Positions 1 to 8,329 of a stretch of DNA of 64,000 bases are shown one piece after another (the first letter of the stretch is position 1; the number at the start of each line of letters is the position of its first letter). Both the position numbers and the translations under genes were made by a program. Source of the stretch: Bacteroidales bacterium UBA6377. GTDB lineage: Bacteria > Bacteroidota > Bacteroidia > Bacteroidales > UBA932. The notes beneath the pieces were generated by a model that saw only the letters and a program-made list of their open reading frames with translations, ran no database searches and was not told the origin of the DNA. The DNA lies in NCBI GenBank assembly GCA_002438805.1, contig DJQV01000004.1:12075-76074 (forward strand), given 5' to 3'.

Positions 1-185
1 ACGAGCGCTCCGCACTGCTCCGCCAGTTCGTTGATGGTGCCGAGGCGGATGGACACTGGGGTGTTGGTGAGCACCAACTCCGCTCCTTCTTCTTTGGCTT
101 TAAGTGCTGCTTTCCAGGCGATTGACTGGTCGTTGAGGGCACCGAATATTATGCCCTTCTTGCCTTTGAGTAATCCGTATGCCAT
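1..185 (-). CDS. fabI: enoyl-ACP reductase FabI, N-terminal part (cut by window edge)
   Basis: Only the first 61 residues are in the window. They begin MAYGLLKGKKGIIFGALN and continue DQSIAWKAA, the glycine-rich nucleotide-binding start of FabI-type enoyl-ACP reductases (GxxxxxSIAW), which catalyse the last reduction of each fatty-acid elongation cycle with NAD(P)H. The ATG at 183-185 lies 2 bases beyond the stop of the FabZ-like gene, so it is the fourth gene of a ligase-fabF-fabZ-fabI operon. The active-site Tyr/Lys are outside the window, so a related SDR such as FabG cannot be fully excluded, but the SIAW motif favours FabI. Confidence 0.82.
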   Translation of the reverse strand, partial: MAYGLLKGKKGIIFGALNDQSIAWKAALKAKEEGAELVLTNTPVSIRLGTINELAEQCGAL

Positions 186-187
186 GA

Positions 188-622
188 TTATTGTTTCTTG
201 AGTTTTTCGTTCGGTACAAGCATGAAAGTGAGCTTGCCCATGCAGCAGACTTTGTCGTTGACAGTAGCCTTGGCTTCCACGAATACAGCCGGGCCCTTGC
301 GGCCTATGAGGCGTGCACGGGTGCAGACAGTGTCTCCTGGGAATACTGAATGTTTGAACTTGACCCCGTCAAGGGCGGCGTAGAATGCCGTGTTCGTCTT
401 GAGCTCTTCGGCCGGGATCAGCAGGAAACTGGCCTGGGCCATCATCTCGCACAGGATGACTCCCGGCACTACAGGGTAACCTGGAAAATGCCCGGTGGTG
501 AAAAACTCGTTGTCGCGGATGGTGTACTTGGAGCAGACGTATTCCCCGTCCCATTCGGACTCGTCCACGAGGAGCATAGGCTCCCTATGCGGCAGAATCT
601 GCTTTATCTCTTCTCTGTTCAT
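188..622 (-). CDS. fabZ: 3-hydroxyacyl-ACP dehydratase, FabZ type
   Basis: A 144-residue hot-dog-fold dehydratase. It removes water from 3-hydroxyacyl-ACP in fatty-acid elongation. Near the start it has ILPHREPMLLVD, the usual FabZ opening, then GHFPGYPVVPG with the catalytic His at about residue 45 and E59 in the following helix (CEMMAQ). I chose the ATG at 620-622, not an upstream in-frame codon at 649, because the FabF stop and this ATG overlap as ATGA and the protein then starts MNREEIKQIL like family members. It is translationally coupled to fabF and precedes fabI. It could be a specialised dehydratase of a secondary lipid pathway and not the housekeeping FabZ. Confidence 0.88.
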   Translation of the reverse strand: MNREEIKQILPHREPMLLVDESEWDGEYVCSKYTIRDNEFFTTGHFPGYPVVPGVILCEMMAQASFLLIPAEELKTNTAFYAALDGVKFKHSVFPGDTVCTRARLIGRKGPAVFVEAKATVNDKVCCMGKLTFMLVPNEKLKKQ

Positions 623-1872
623 TTGTAGAATTTTCGTAAAGACACGCAAACATTATGCCCTCCGAAACCGAGAGAGTTGGAGACAGCTATGTCCAGATTC
701 CGTTTCCGGGCTGTGAGCGGTGTGTAGTCAAGATCGCACTCCGGGTCAGGGGTCGTGAGCCCGAGTGTCGGGGGAACAACCCCGTCCCTGAGTGCCAGGG
801 CCGAGGCTATGAGTTCGGCCGCACCTGTGGCCCCGAACATGTGCCCGGTCATTGATTTTGTGGAACTTATGGATGCCCTGCGGGCGTCCTTCTCGCCGAG
901 GGCAAGTTTGACAGCCTTGGTCTCTGCCGCATCGTTGAGGTGCGTTCCGGTGCCGTGGGCGTTGATGTAGAGGTTCTCACCCTCCTTATATCCCGCCTGC
1001 GAGAGTGCGTCCTTGATGGCCCTTGAAGCCGGGATGCCGTCTTGGCGCGGGGCTGTGTAGTGATAGGCGTCGCAGGTGCAGCCGTAGCCGCACACTTCAG
1101 CAATTATCTCCGCTCCGCGGGCCATGGCGTGTCCGTATTCTTCGAGCATTAGGAAGGCTGCTCCCTCGGCCATCACGAAGCCGCCGCGGTCCTTGTCGAA
1201 GGGGCGGCAGGCTTTGGACGGATCTTCTTCCGTGGTGAGGGCTTTGCAGTTGGCGAATCCTCCTATGGCGAGCGGGTTGAGCACGGCCTCGCTTCCGCCG
1301 GTGAGGATGGCGTCTGCGCGTCCATAGCTGATGGCAAGGTAGGCCTCTCCGATGGAGTTGGTGCTAGTGGCGCAGGCTGATACGTGGGTAAGGCACGGGC
1401 CCTGAGCGTTGTACCTGATGGCAATGTTGCCTCCCGCGATGTTCGGGATCATCATCGGAATGAAGAGAGGGGAAATCCTGTCCGCTCCTTCTTCCAGAAG
1501 CACTTTCGTCTGGGCGATGAAGGTGTTCATGCCTCCGATTCCGGTGCCGGCGTAGACTCCGAATCTCTCCGGCTCAACATTATCTCCGGATACGAGGCCG
1601 CTGGACTTCATGACCTGCGATGCGGCTGCGAGGGCGTACTGGCTGTAGAGGTCGTTTTTTCTCTTGTCGGCGCTGCTCAGACCGAAATCTGACGGGTTGA
1701 AGTCCTTGATGTTGCCGGCCACGTGTATGGGAAGCCCGTGAAGATCCATTCCTGTGAGCGGTCCGATGCCGCAGCGTCCTGACTTGAGGCTGTCCCAGAA
1801 TGTGGCGATGTCATTGCCGACCGGGGAGATTACTCCCAGGCCGGTTATGACAACTCTTCTTCCATTATTCAT
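619..1872 (-). CDS. fabF: 3-oxoacyl-ACP synthase II (FabF/KAS II type)
   Basis: A 417-residue condensing enzyme of normal KAS II length. It joins malonyl-ACP to an acyl-ACP chain with loss of CO2. The Cys-His-His triad is intact: C167 in VSACATS, H306 in NAHGTGT and H344 in TKSMTGHMFGA. It overlaps the ligase upstream by 8 bases and the dehydratase downstream by 4 (ATGA), so the three are one transcript. No acyl carrier protein, malonyl transferase or FabG is visible in this part of the cluster, so ACP must come from elsewhere or from genes beyond the window edge. Confidence 0.93.
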   Translation of the reverse strand: MNNGRRVVITGLGVISPVGNDIATFWDSLKSGRCGIGPLTGMDLHGLPIHVAGNIKDFNPSDFGLSSADKRKNDLYSQYALAAASQVMKSSGLVSGDNVEPERFGVYAGTGIGGMNTFIAQTKVLLEEGADRISPLFIPMMIPNIAGGNIAIRYNAQGPCLTHVSACATSTNSIGEAYLAISYGRADAILTGGSEAVLNPLAIGGFANCKALTTEEDPSKACRPFDKDRGGFVMAEGAAFLMLEEYGHAMARGAEIIAEVCGYGCTCDAYHYTAPRQDGIPASRAIKDALSQAGYKEGENLYINAHGTGTHLNDAAETKAVKLALGEKDARRASISSTKSMTGHMFGATGAAELIASALALRDGVVPPTLGLTTPDPECDLDYTPLTARKRNLDIAVSNSLGFGGHNVCVSLRKFYK

Positions 1873-3523
1873 ACATGAACCTCCTGATGCTCCCCTTAGG
1901 TGTCTTGGAGAACGGTTCGAAGCGGAGTTCGTATGAGCTTACCTGAGAGTATGCGGGGATTTTCTTGTTGAGGGCCACGATGTTGGCGTCCATCACGCTC
2001 TTGAGGGCTGCGGCGTCAAGGTCTCCGGTGAGGTTGGCATCCGGGACGATGAGGGCTACGAGTTTGCTGTTGCGTGAGACGATGAGCGACTCGCCTACGT
2101 AAGGGAGGGCGTTGAGCACCACCTCGATTTCCTCCGGAAATATGTTCTGCCCGTTGGAGGTGAGTATCATGCTCTTGCAGCGGCCTACGATGAAGACGCT
2201 CTTGTCGCTGTCGATGGTGGCGAGGTCGCCAGTCTTGAACCAGCCGTCCTCGGTGAAAGCCGCTTTGGTGGCTGCTTCGTTTTTGTAGTATCCCTTGAAT
2301 ACAACATATCCCCTGATGAGGATTTCTCCCGGGATGTGCGCCGGATCGGCTGAGTTGACCTTGAGCTCAACTCCCTCTTCGGCTACCTCGCCGCATTCCT
2401 TGAGTTTGTATCTGCCCAGATGGCCGATGCAGATGGTCGGGGCGGACTCTGTCATGCCGTAGCCGGTTATGAAAGGCACGTTCAGTTTCTTCACCATGAG
2501 TTCTTCCAGATGTTCAGGAATTGCGGCTCCGCCTGTGGCGATGATTTCCACGTTGCCGCCAAGGGCCTTCATGAAGATGGTCGCAAGGGCATCGCAGAAG
2601 TCAGGGTTGTTCTGGTAGTCCTCAAGTTTCGCCGCACCGCTCTTGCTGTGGATGAACTCTCCGATGGAGTCTTCCAGAAGCTTGGTGAGGATCAGCGGCA
2701 CGGCGAAGAATACACAAGGCTTGTGTTTCCTGAGGGCGGGTTTGAGGTTTGACGGCACTGGCGGCAGGCAGAGCACGATAAGGTGCAGGCCGAAACAGAG
2801 CGGGGCCATCATGTCGAAGACCATTCCGAAGATGTGCGCGTATGGGAGCACGCTGACGTAGCTGTCGCCCCTCCTGTACGGGAAATGGTTCGGGATGAGG
2901 TGGATGTTGGCCGAGAGGTTGCGGTTGGTCAGCATCACTCCTTTAGGGTTGCCGGTGGAGCCTGAGGTGTACATGATGGCGGCGAGATCGTCCAGCGAGC
3001 CGGTCTCGTAGTGGATGTCTTCAGCTTTGAGTCCGTCCGGGTGGGCTTCGTTGAAGAGGACTTCGCACTTATTGTAGATGTCTGCGAACCCATCGCGGGA
3101 GGCGAGGAGGTCGAAACTCTTGGTGTCGACGACTCCGATAAGGTTCGGGAGGGCATCGAAGTTCATCTTGTCGAAGATGCCTTTCTCGGTGTAGAGAAGG
3201 CGCGCGTCGGAGTGGTTGACGAGGGCTGTGGTGTCATCAGGGGTGAAACCGTTGAAGATCTGCACTGCGACGAATCCCCCTATCTGGGCGGCCATGAAAA
3301 CTTTGGCCCAGTTGGAGCTGCTCCTTGCGTTGATGACTATCTTGTCGCCTTTATTGAGCCCGGCCGCTTTCCAGCAGAGCACGAGCCTTTCGATATCGGC
3401 AGCGAGTTCGCCGTAGGTGATGCTGCTGCTGTTGAAGTCGTCGAGGGCCGGTTTGTCCCAGCACTGCTTGACTGAATTTTCAAATGTAAGAATGAAATTG
3501 TCTTTCTGTTTGAGTTCGTACAT
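1865..3523 (-). CDS. AMP-forming acyl-CoA/acyl-ACP synthetase
   Basis: A 552-residue member of the ANL adenylating superfamily. It activates a free carboxylic acid with ATP to an acyl-adenylate and transfers it to CoA or ACP. Visible motifs: the phosphate-binding loop YTSGSTGNPKG, the GYGMTESAPT adenine/acyl motif, and KTGDLATID with the hinge region close behind; the C-terminal lysine region is present (SKTPKGSIRR). It is the first gene of the ligase-fabF-fabZ-fabI operon, which suggests that it feeds free fatty acids, perhaps exogenous ones, into type II elongation (an AasS-like role). That role is inferred from gene order; a plain FadD-like function is the alternative. Confidence 0.85.
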   Translation of the reverse strand: MYELKQKDNFILTFENSVKQCWDKPALDDFNSSSITYGELAADIERLVLCWKAAGLNKGDKIVINARSSSNWAKVFMAAQIGGFVAVQIFNGFTPDDTTALVNHSDARLLYTEKGIFDKMNFDALPNLIGVVDTKSFDLLASRDGFADIYNKCEVLFNEAHPDGLKAEDIHYETGSLDDLAAIMYTSGSTGNPKGVMLTNRNLSANIHLIPNHFPYRRGDSYVSVLPYAHIFGMVFDMMAPLCFGLHLIVLCLPPVPSNLKPALRKHKPCVFFAVPLILTKLLEDSIGEFIHSKSGAAKLEDYQNNPDFCDALATIFMKALGGNVEIIATGGAAIPEHLEELMVKKLNVPFITGYGMTESAPTICIGHLGRYKLKECGEVAEEGVELKVNSADPAHIPGEILIRGYVVFKGYYKNEAATKAAFTEDGWFKTGDLATIDSDKSVFIVGRCKSMILTSNGQNIFPEEIEVVLNALPYVGESLIVSRNSKLVALIVPDANLTGDLDAAALKSVMDANIVALNKKIPAYSQVSSYELRFEPFSKTPKGSIRRFMYE

Positions 3524-3643
3524 TGTGAATGACTTTTTAATTGTTAACTAACGGCGGCGAATGTACGGACAATCGAGATAAATAATCGGACAACGGTCCG
3601 GCTTTGTGGCTAAAAACGGCTCATCCGTGGTGAGAAAAGGGTT

Positions 3644-3681
3644 TTGTGGCGAGTTGCGGATATTTGACAATTTCGCCACAA
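3644..3681. repeat. inverted repeat in the ligase / trmN6 intergenic region
   Basis: TTGTGGCGA at 3644-3652 is repeated in perfect inverse as TCGCCACAA at 3673-3681, with 20 bases between. A third TTGTGGC lies at 3604-3610 in direct orientation. The region lies downstream of trmN6 and upstream of the acyl ligase, both on the minus strand, so it may be a weak terminator hairpin or a regulator site. The rest of 3524-3743 shows no gene. Confidence 0.35.
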
Positions 3682-3743
3682 TCGCCTTTCTGCGTGCCTG
3701 TGGAGGGGTATGGGAAGCCGAAACCTGCCTTGGCGGGCATCAA

Positions 3744-4445
3744 TCAAAGGTAGAAGTCCTGTGTCAACAGACGGTACTCCTCTGTTTTTACACCTGCCGT
3801 TGATAGGGTTAGGAAATCTTCCTTTGCCGCGCTTTTTGTGCTGGAGAATTCCGCTATGACGCGGCGTGCAGTTTTGCTTTCGGTAGTCTTGACGTGCAGC
3901 AGGCGGAAAGGGTGCAGTCCGAATGATGCGGCGCATCTTCTCAGGTCGCGCAGTGATTCGGAAGGGATGATCATGGACAGACGGCCGCCCGTGTCGAGCC
4001 TGTCGGCTGCGAAAGTCAGGATGTCCCTATATGAAAGCGAGTCCGTGTGGCGCGCCGCGGCCTGTCGGGGGTCGGGATTCTTGAGGGAAGAGTCGTAATA
4101 GGGAGGGTTGGAGAATATGAGGTTGAACCTGCCGTCTGGTCTGAATCCCGAGAGGGGAGTGCAGATCGCGGTGAGTCGGTCCGCCCAAGGTGATGACGCA
4201 AAGTTGAGGGAGGCTTCTCTGGCTGAGGCCCGGTCGATGTCGATCCCTGTGATCCTGCATCCCTCACTTCGCTGCGCGGCCATGAGGGCTATCACTCCTG
4301 TCCCAGTGCCTATGTCGAGGGCTGTCCTGTCTGACGGAAGGATGGTCATCGCGGCGCCGAGCAGGACGGCGTCGGTGCCTACTTTGAGGGATGAATCGTG
4401 GTTGCGTACCTCAAAATGGCGGAATCTGAAGATGCCGTCTGCCAT
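3744..4445 (-). CDS. trmN6: tRNA1(Val) (adenine(37)-N6)-methyltransferase
   Basis: A 233-residue class I SAM-dependent methyltransferase of the TrmN6/YfiC family, which methylates N6 of A37 in tRNA-Val. The SAM-binding glycine loop is DIGTGTGV at residues 44-51 and the amino-methylase motif NPPY is at 113-116 followed by Tyr. The opening (FRFRHFEVRNHDSSLKVGTD) is typical of this family. Its ATG overlaps the stop of lolD by one base (TAATG), so the two are co-transcribed. Assignment among N6-adenine methylases rests on the NPPY motif and overall layout. Confidence 0.82.
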   Translation of the reverse strand: MADGIFRFRHFEVRNHDSSLKVGTDAVLLGAAMTILPSDRTALDIGTGTGVIALMAAQRSEGCRITGIDIDRASAREASLNFASSPWADRLTAICTPLSGFRPDGRFNLIFSNPPYYDSSLKNPDPRQAAARHTDSLSYRDILTFAADRLDTGGRLSMIIPSESLRDLRRCAASFGLHPFRLLHVKTTESKTARRVIAEFSSTKSAAKEDFLTLSTAGVKTEEYRLLTQDFYL

Positions 4446-5098
4446 TATACGAACATTCCGTCTTTCATCTCAAGCCTGCGGTCGCAAAGCGCTGCGAGCT
4501 GGGGGTCGTGGGTGACTATCACTATCGTCTGTCCTATGGTGTCCCTCAGGTCGAAGAATATTTTGTGGATCTCCTGCTTGGTCACGGAGTCGAGATTCCC
4601 GGTCGGTTCATCAGCGAAAAGTACGGAAGGGCGGTTTATGATAGCCCTTGCTATGGCTGTGCGCTGCTGCTCGCCGCCGGAGAGTTCGGAGGGCTTGTGC
4701 GAGGCCCTGTCTTTCAGCCCGAGGTCGCTGAGCAGCCTCAAGGCTTCCGCTTTGGCCGTGGCGGATGATGTCCCCGCTATCAGTGCCGGTATCATCACGT
4801 TTTCGAGTGCGGTGAACTCCGGAAGCAGGTGGTGGGCCTGGAATACGAAGCCGATCTTGCGGCCTCTGAACGACGCGAGGGCATCGCTGCCGAGCCTGAG
4901 CACATCCTCGCCGTCTATGATGAGTCTTCCCCTGTCCGGAGTTGACAGTGTGCCGAGTATCTGGAGAAGGGTGGACTTGCCTGTGCCAGAGGCTCCCATT
5001 ATCGAGACGGTCTCGGCCTTGTCCGCGCAGAAATCAATTCCTTTGAGCACTTCGAGCTGTCCGAAACTCTTGTGTATGTCGTTTGCTTCGATGATCAT
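4445..5098 (-). CDS. lolD: ABC transporter ATP-binding protein, LolD/MacB type
   Basis: A 217-residue ATPase subunit. Walker A GASGTGKST is at residues 35-43, the signature LSGGEQQR at 139-146, and Walker B LFADEPTGNLD follows. The DEPTGNLD form and short length place it with LolD/MacB ATPases, which power lipoprotein release or outer-membrane export. No permease gene lies beside it, so the partner is encoded elsewhere. The ATG is only 7 bases downstream of a strong promoter -7 box, so its mRNA should have almost no leader. The name lolD is by family resemblance; a cell-division FtsE-like or other export role cannot be excluded. Confidence 0.8.
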   Translation of the reverse strand: MIIEANDIHKSFGQLEVLKGIDFCADKAETVSIMGASGTGKSTLLQILGTLSTPDRGRLIIDGEDVLRLGSDALASFRGRKIGFVFQAHHLLPEFTALENVMIPALIAGTSSATAKAEALRLLSDLGLKDRASHKPSELSGGEQQRTAIARAIINRPSVLFADEPTGNLDSVTKQEIHKIFFDLRDTIGQTIVIVTHDPQLAALCDRRLEMKDGMFV

Positions 5099-5105
5099 GT
5101 CAGTC

Positions 5106-5137
5106 CAAAGATAGGCCCAGTTTGGAAAATATCCAAA
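5106..5137 (-). promoter_or_regulatory. Bacteroidetes-type promoter of lolD-trmN6
   Basis: Read on the minus strand: TTTG (5137-5134), a 20-base spacer, then TATCTTTG (5113-5106), an essentially perfect TTTG/TAnnTTTG pair. The lolD ATG begins 7 bases after the -7 box, so the predicted leader is only a few nucleotides. Confidence 0.75.
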
Positions 5138-5162
5138 AACTTGCTGTCAAGGGCCGGAAAAT

Positions 5163-5193
5163 TTTGTTTTTTCGCAAAAGGTCTTTATATTTG
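5163..5193 (+). promoter_or_regulatory. promoter of tRNA-Pro
   Basis: TTTG at 5163-5166, a 19-base spacer, TATATTTG at 5186-5193. The mature tRNA starts at 5214. This exactly matches the Bacteroidetes housekeeping promoter layout and is divergent from the lolD promoter. Confidence 0.75.
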
Positions 5194-5213
5194 CAGTCCC
5201 AATCAAGGGAATT

Positions 5214-5287
5214 CGGGGTGTGGCGCAGTTGGCTAGCGCATCTGGTTTGGGACCAGAGGGTCCTGTGTTCGAGTCACAGTACCCCGA
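5214..5287 (+). tRNA. tRNA-Pro, anticodon TGG
   Basis: The 74-base sequence folds as a cloverleaf. The acceptor arms CGGGGTG and TACCCCG pair over seven positions (one G-T). The anticodon stem TCTGG/CCAGA encloses the loop TTTGGGA, giving anticodon TGG, which reads CCA proline codons. The T-arm contains GTTCGAGTC. The discriminator base is A at 5287 and no CCA tail is encoded (CGT follows), so CCA must be added enzymatically. It has its own promoter upstream and a hairpin with a T-run just downstream. Confidence 0.95.
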
Positions 5288-5294
5288 CGTTTGA

Positions 5295-5323
5295 GGACTG
5301 GCTTTCGTGGCCGGTCCTTTTTT
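5295..5323 (+). terminator. rho-independent terminator of tRNA-Pro
   Basis: GGACTGG (5295-5301) pairs with CCGGTCC (5311-5317), with one G-T pair, followed directly by six T (5318-5323). It ends the tRNA transcript and overlaps a spurious upstream GTG start (5307) of the next gene, which supports the ATG at 5331 for that gene. Confidence 0.8.
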
Positions 5324-5330
5324 GTTTATC

Positions 5331-7310
5331 ATGGATAAGGGGAGGCACTACCCAGAGGGGAGCATATACAGGATAGATTATTTCGCCCTGCTGCTTTGCA
5401 TGGCGGTGGCGCATCTGGTGATAGGCAATCCGTTCTTCGGGGCGGCCGTGTATCTGTTTGCCAATATAGTCAAGGCTTTCCTGCTCTGCAATCTGGCCAG
5501 ACTCCGGCACCGTGGCGGCAACCATTATTTTTCTTCGTTGCTCATGGCTCTTGTGGCTGTCTGCGGTATGGCGGTGGCTTTTCTTTATCCCCCGCTCATG
5601 GGGAGACCTGATGCCAATTATGTCTCGCTGTTCGTGATCTCCTTGATGTTCAGAGATTATCTCTGTTCAAGCCCTGTCCATGCAGATGAGCATAAAGCCT
5701 CCCGTTGGGTCTACTTGTCTTTTGTGCAGCTCTGCTTCGATGCCGTGTGCATATATATGCTCTATGGGCGGGTCGCGGACCAGTATCTTCTCCCGTTCTC
5801 TGCCGTGGTAGTGTTGACAGGGCTGATCAAACTAGCGTTTCCCGAAAAGAATGTGAGGGTGGACGGTGTCCTTGAGAACAAGTATGAGGAACTTGCGTCG
5901 TACAGGCTTTTTGAGGATATGAGCCTGTATTCGACCATTGCCCTCAATGTCGGGGTGATGGTGTTTTTCCTCTTCGTGCTGTTTCCTGTGGGCCCGGGGT
6001 TTGATCGGAAGGTCTATCTTGGCCTTTGTGTGTGGCTGATGGGGATTTATCTTGTGCTGTTGGTCTCTTCAGTTCTGCTGAAGCGTAGACTCCCGGGACT
6101 TGCGCTTGCCGAGTTTATCCTCGGGGCTCTGACCTGGATTCTCGGGGCGGTGCTGATGTTCCGCGAGGCGGGTCTTGTTGAGCGTATGGTGTGGACTTCC
6201 GTCTGGGGGATGGGTATGGCGCTGATTTTTTCTGCCGTCAGGAAGTTCCATCTTGATTTCGAGGCGGTCGGAAGCATCTCGGACGATGGTTTGGACAGGA
6301 CCAGTCTGGAGATAAGCAACACCATCACCGCCACGGTCGCCTCCATCGTCTCGTCCGGGATAATGCTGCTTCTGATGGCCGTCTATGCGTTTGTCCTCCC
6401 GCTCAAACCGGGGATGGAGAGGGTCGGAATCTGGACTTTGCAGATCCCCGTGGCCTTCATGCTGGTGGCGCTGTTTTTCGCTTTCCGTCAGCCACTTGAC
6501 TACCGCAACCGCGAGAAGCTGATGAAGTTCATCGAGTCTCGCTCCAAGACCGGGCAGATGCGTGAAAACCTCCGGAGCCTTTTTGTCAGCAAATACCGGA
6601 TGCGCTTCGGAGTCAAGATACTCTGCACTCTCGCGAAACCGTTTTTCCGTCTCAAGGTGTCGGGACGGGATAATCTGCGGCGGGAGGATTACCCGTCGGT
6701 CTTCGTATGCAACCACGGATTCATCTACGGGCCCATCTCGGCAGTCATCTATCTTCCGACATATTTCCGTCCCTGGATACATAATGTCATGCTCGACAAG
6801 CAGACGGCATACCGAGAAATGTCCAAGTCTCTGGCCTTTCTCAAAAGGGTCATGGGCAAGAGGCTGGGCGGCTGGTTTATATGGCAGCTTACCCGGGCCA
6901 CCTGCTGGGCGCTCAACTCCTGCAACCCGATCCCTGTCGTGCGCGGCGCGTCCAGAGATGTGATGAGCACGTTCAAAGAGAGTCTGGAAGCGCTGGAGGA
7001 CGGGGACAACATCCTGATTTTTCCGGAAAAACCGCGCAATCTGCTGAAAGCGGTGCCGGACTCCGAATACAAGGCCGACAATGTCCGTACTTTCTATACC
7101 GGATTTGCCCACATAGGGAAGATGTATTTTGACCGCACTGGCAAATCCCTGCTTTTCTATCCGCTTTTCTCGGACCGTGCCACGCGAAGTTTCAGGATCG
7201 GAAAGCCGGTGGCCTATGACTCAAGCCTCGAACCGCATGAGAGCAAGCGGGTCCTTGCCGAGCAGCTTCAAGACGGGATGGAGGACCTGATAAGCCACTC
7301 TGGATTATAA
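5331..7310 (+). CDS. polytopic membrane protein with C-terminal PlsC-like acyltransferase domain
   Basis: A 659-residue protein. Residues about 15-390 form roughly ten hydrophobic segments; residues about 425-640 resemble lysophospholipid/glycerol-3-phosphate acyltransferases, with a CNHGFIYG block, a PIPVVRGA block and IFPEKPRN (564-567). It would transfer acyl chains to a lipid or sugar-lipid acceptor at the inner membrane. Oddly, the usual HxxxxD catalytic dyad reads HGFIYG here: H462 is present but Gly replaces Asp at 467, so either chemistry differs or the domain is not a classical acyltransferase. The start is the ATG after the tRNA terminator; an in-frame GTG at 5307 lies inside that hairpin. 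The precise substrate is unknown. Confidence 0.7.
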   Translation: MDKGRHYPEGSIYRIDYFALLLCMAVAHLVIGNPFFGAAVYLFANIVKAFLLCNLARLRHRGGNHYFSSLLMALVAVCGMAVAFLYPPLMGRPDANYVSLFVISLMFRDYLCSSPVHADEHKASRWVYLSFVQLCFDAVCIYMLYGRVADQYLLPFSAVVVLTGLIKLAFPEKNVRVDGVLENKYEELASYRLFEDMSLYSTIALNVGVMVFFLFVLFPVGPGFDRKVYLGLCVWLMGIYLVLLVSSVLLKRRLPGLALAEFILGALTWILGAVLMFREAGLVERMVWTSVWGMGMALIFSAVRKFHLDFEAVGSISDDGLDRTSLEISNTITATVASIVSSGIMLLLMAVYAFVLPLKPGMERVGIWTLQIPVAFMLVALFFAFRQPLDYRNREKLMKFIESRSKTGQMRENLRSLFVSKYRMRFGVKILCTLAKPFFRLKVSGRDNLRREDYPSVFVCNHGFIYGPISAVIYLPTYFRPWIHNVMLDKQTAYREMSKSLAFLKRVMGKRLGGWFIWQLTRATCWALNSCNPIPVVRGASRDVMSTFKESLEALEDGDNILIFPEKPRNLLKAVPDSEYKADNVRTFYTGFAHIGKMYFDRTGKSLLFYPLFSDRATRSFRIGKPVAYDSSLEPHESKRVLAEQLQDGMEDLISHSGL

Positions 7311-7315
7311 AAATA

Positions 7316-7347
7316 ATCCGCGGCGGCTTTTTGCAGCCGCAGCGGAT
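7316..7347 (-). terminator. terminator of the transketolase genes (convergent region)
   Basis: ATCCGC (7316-7321) pairs with GCGGAT (7342-7347), and inside it GCGGCT (7323-7328) pairs with AGCCGC (7335-7340). On the minus strand the hairpin is followed by TATTTTTATAA, a T-rich tail, so it serves the transketolase transcript; it may also stop the convergent acyltransferase transcript. Confidence 0.65.
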
Positions 7348-7371
7348 CATCTGAAACCCTGAATAGGGGGA

Positions 7372-8328
7372 TTATTTCTTGCGCGCAATCGCCTTCTTGG
7401 CTGCCTCGGCGATATGGGCCGCGTCAAGGCCATAGGCCTTCATCAGCTCAGCAGGAGTGCCGGACTGGCCGAAGCGGTCTTTGCCGTTGACAAACTCAAG
7501 GGCTGCCGGAGCGGCAGCGGCAAGCACGCCGGCTACAGCCTCACCGAGACCTCCGGCCATGTTGTGCTCCTCGGCCACAACGGCGCAGCCGGTCTTGGCT
7601 ACGGAAGCGATGATAGTCTTCTCATCAAGAGGCTTGACGGTGGCGACATTGAGCACCTCTGCGCTTATACCCTCAGCTTCAAGAGCTTCAGCGGCCTGAA
7701 GAGCCTCCCATACAAGGTGGCCGCAGCAGATGAGCGTCACATCGGTACCTTCATTGAGGTTGTAAATCTTGCCGATCTCGAACGGTTCATCAACGCCTGT
7801 GAAGTTAGGTACTGAAGGACGGCCGAAGCGCAGATATACCGGGCCCTCAAACTTGGCGGCGGCGATAGTGGCGTTCTTGGTCTGGTTGTAGTCGCAAGGC
7901 ACGAGCACTGTCATGCCCGGAAGCGCACGCATAAGGGCGATGTCTTCCATCGTCTGATGGGTAGCGCCGTCCTCCCCGAGGGTGATTCCGGCGTGTGAGG
8001 ATGCGATCTTCACGTTGGTGTGGCCATAGGCGACTTCCTGACGGAGCTGGTCATAGACGCGTCCTGTCACGAACTCTGCGAATGAACCGATGAAAGGGAC
8101 CTTGCCGGTAAGGGCGAGACCGGCGGCCACGCCGACCATGTTGGCTTCCGCGATGCCGCACTGGATGAATCTCTCCGGGAACTCTTTCTGGAACGCGCCC
8201 ATCTTGAGTGAACCCTTGAGGTCTGCCGTAAGAGCAAGCACGCGATCATCTGCGCGTCCTGCAATCACAAGACCCTCACCGAAACCGCTGCGGGTGTCGA
8301 TTTTTCCTGTATCGATATATTTCTTCAT
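7372..8328 (-). CDS. transketolase, C-terminal subunit
   Basis: A 318-residue protein with the pyrimidine-binding and C-terminal domains of transketolase. SSHAGITLGEDGATHQ and MRALPGMTVLVPCDY are typical of the Pyr domain, and the C-terminal part holds the regulatory fold. It cannot bind the thiamine diphosphate phosphate group alone and needs the N-terminal subunit encoded one base upstream. Together they move two-carbon units between sugar phosphates in the pentose phosphate pathway. Split transketolases of this size are common in Bacteroidetes and some archaea. Confidence 0.92.
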   Translation of the reverse strand: MKKYIDTGKIDTRSGFGEGLVIAGRADDRVLALTADLKGSLKMGAFQKEFPERFIQCGIAEANMVGVAAGLALTGKVPFIGSFAEFVTGRVYDQLRQEVAYGHTNVKIASSHAGITLGEDGATHQTMEDIALMRALPGMTVLVPCDYNQTKNATIAAAKFEGPVYLRFGRPSVPNFTGVDEPFEIGKIYNLNEGTDVTLICCGHLVWEALQAAEALEAEGISAEVLNVATVKPLDEKTIIASVAKTGCAVVAEEHNMAGGLGEAVAGVLAAAAPAALEFVNGKDRFGQSGTPAELMKAYGLDAAHIAEAAKKAIARKK

Positions 8329-8329
8329 A

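Noticed and set aside
6069..7112. Long minus-strand frame (347 codons) opposite the acyltransferase gene
   Set aside because: It lies wholly inside a clear gene on the other strand, has no family motif, and its composition (many His, Arg, Asp) is that of an antisense shadow of G+C-rich coding sequence.
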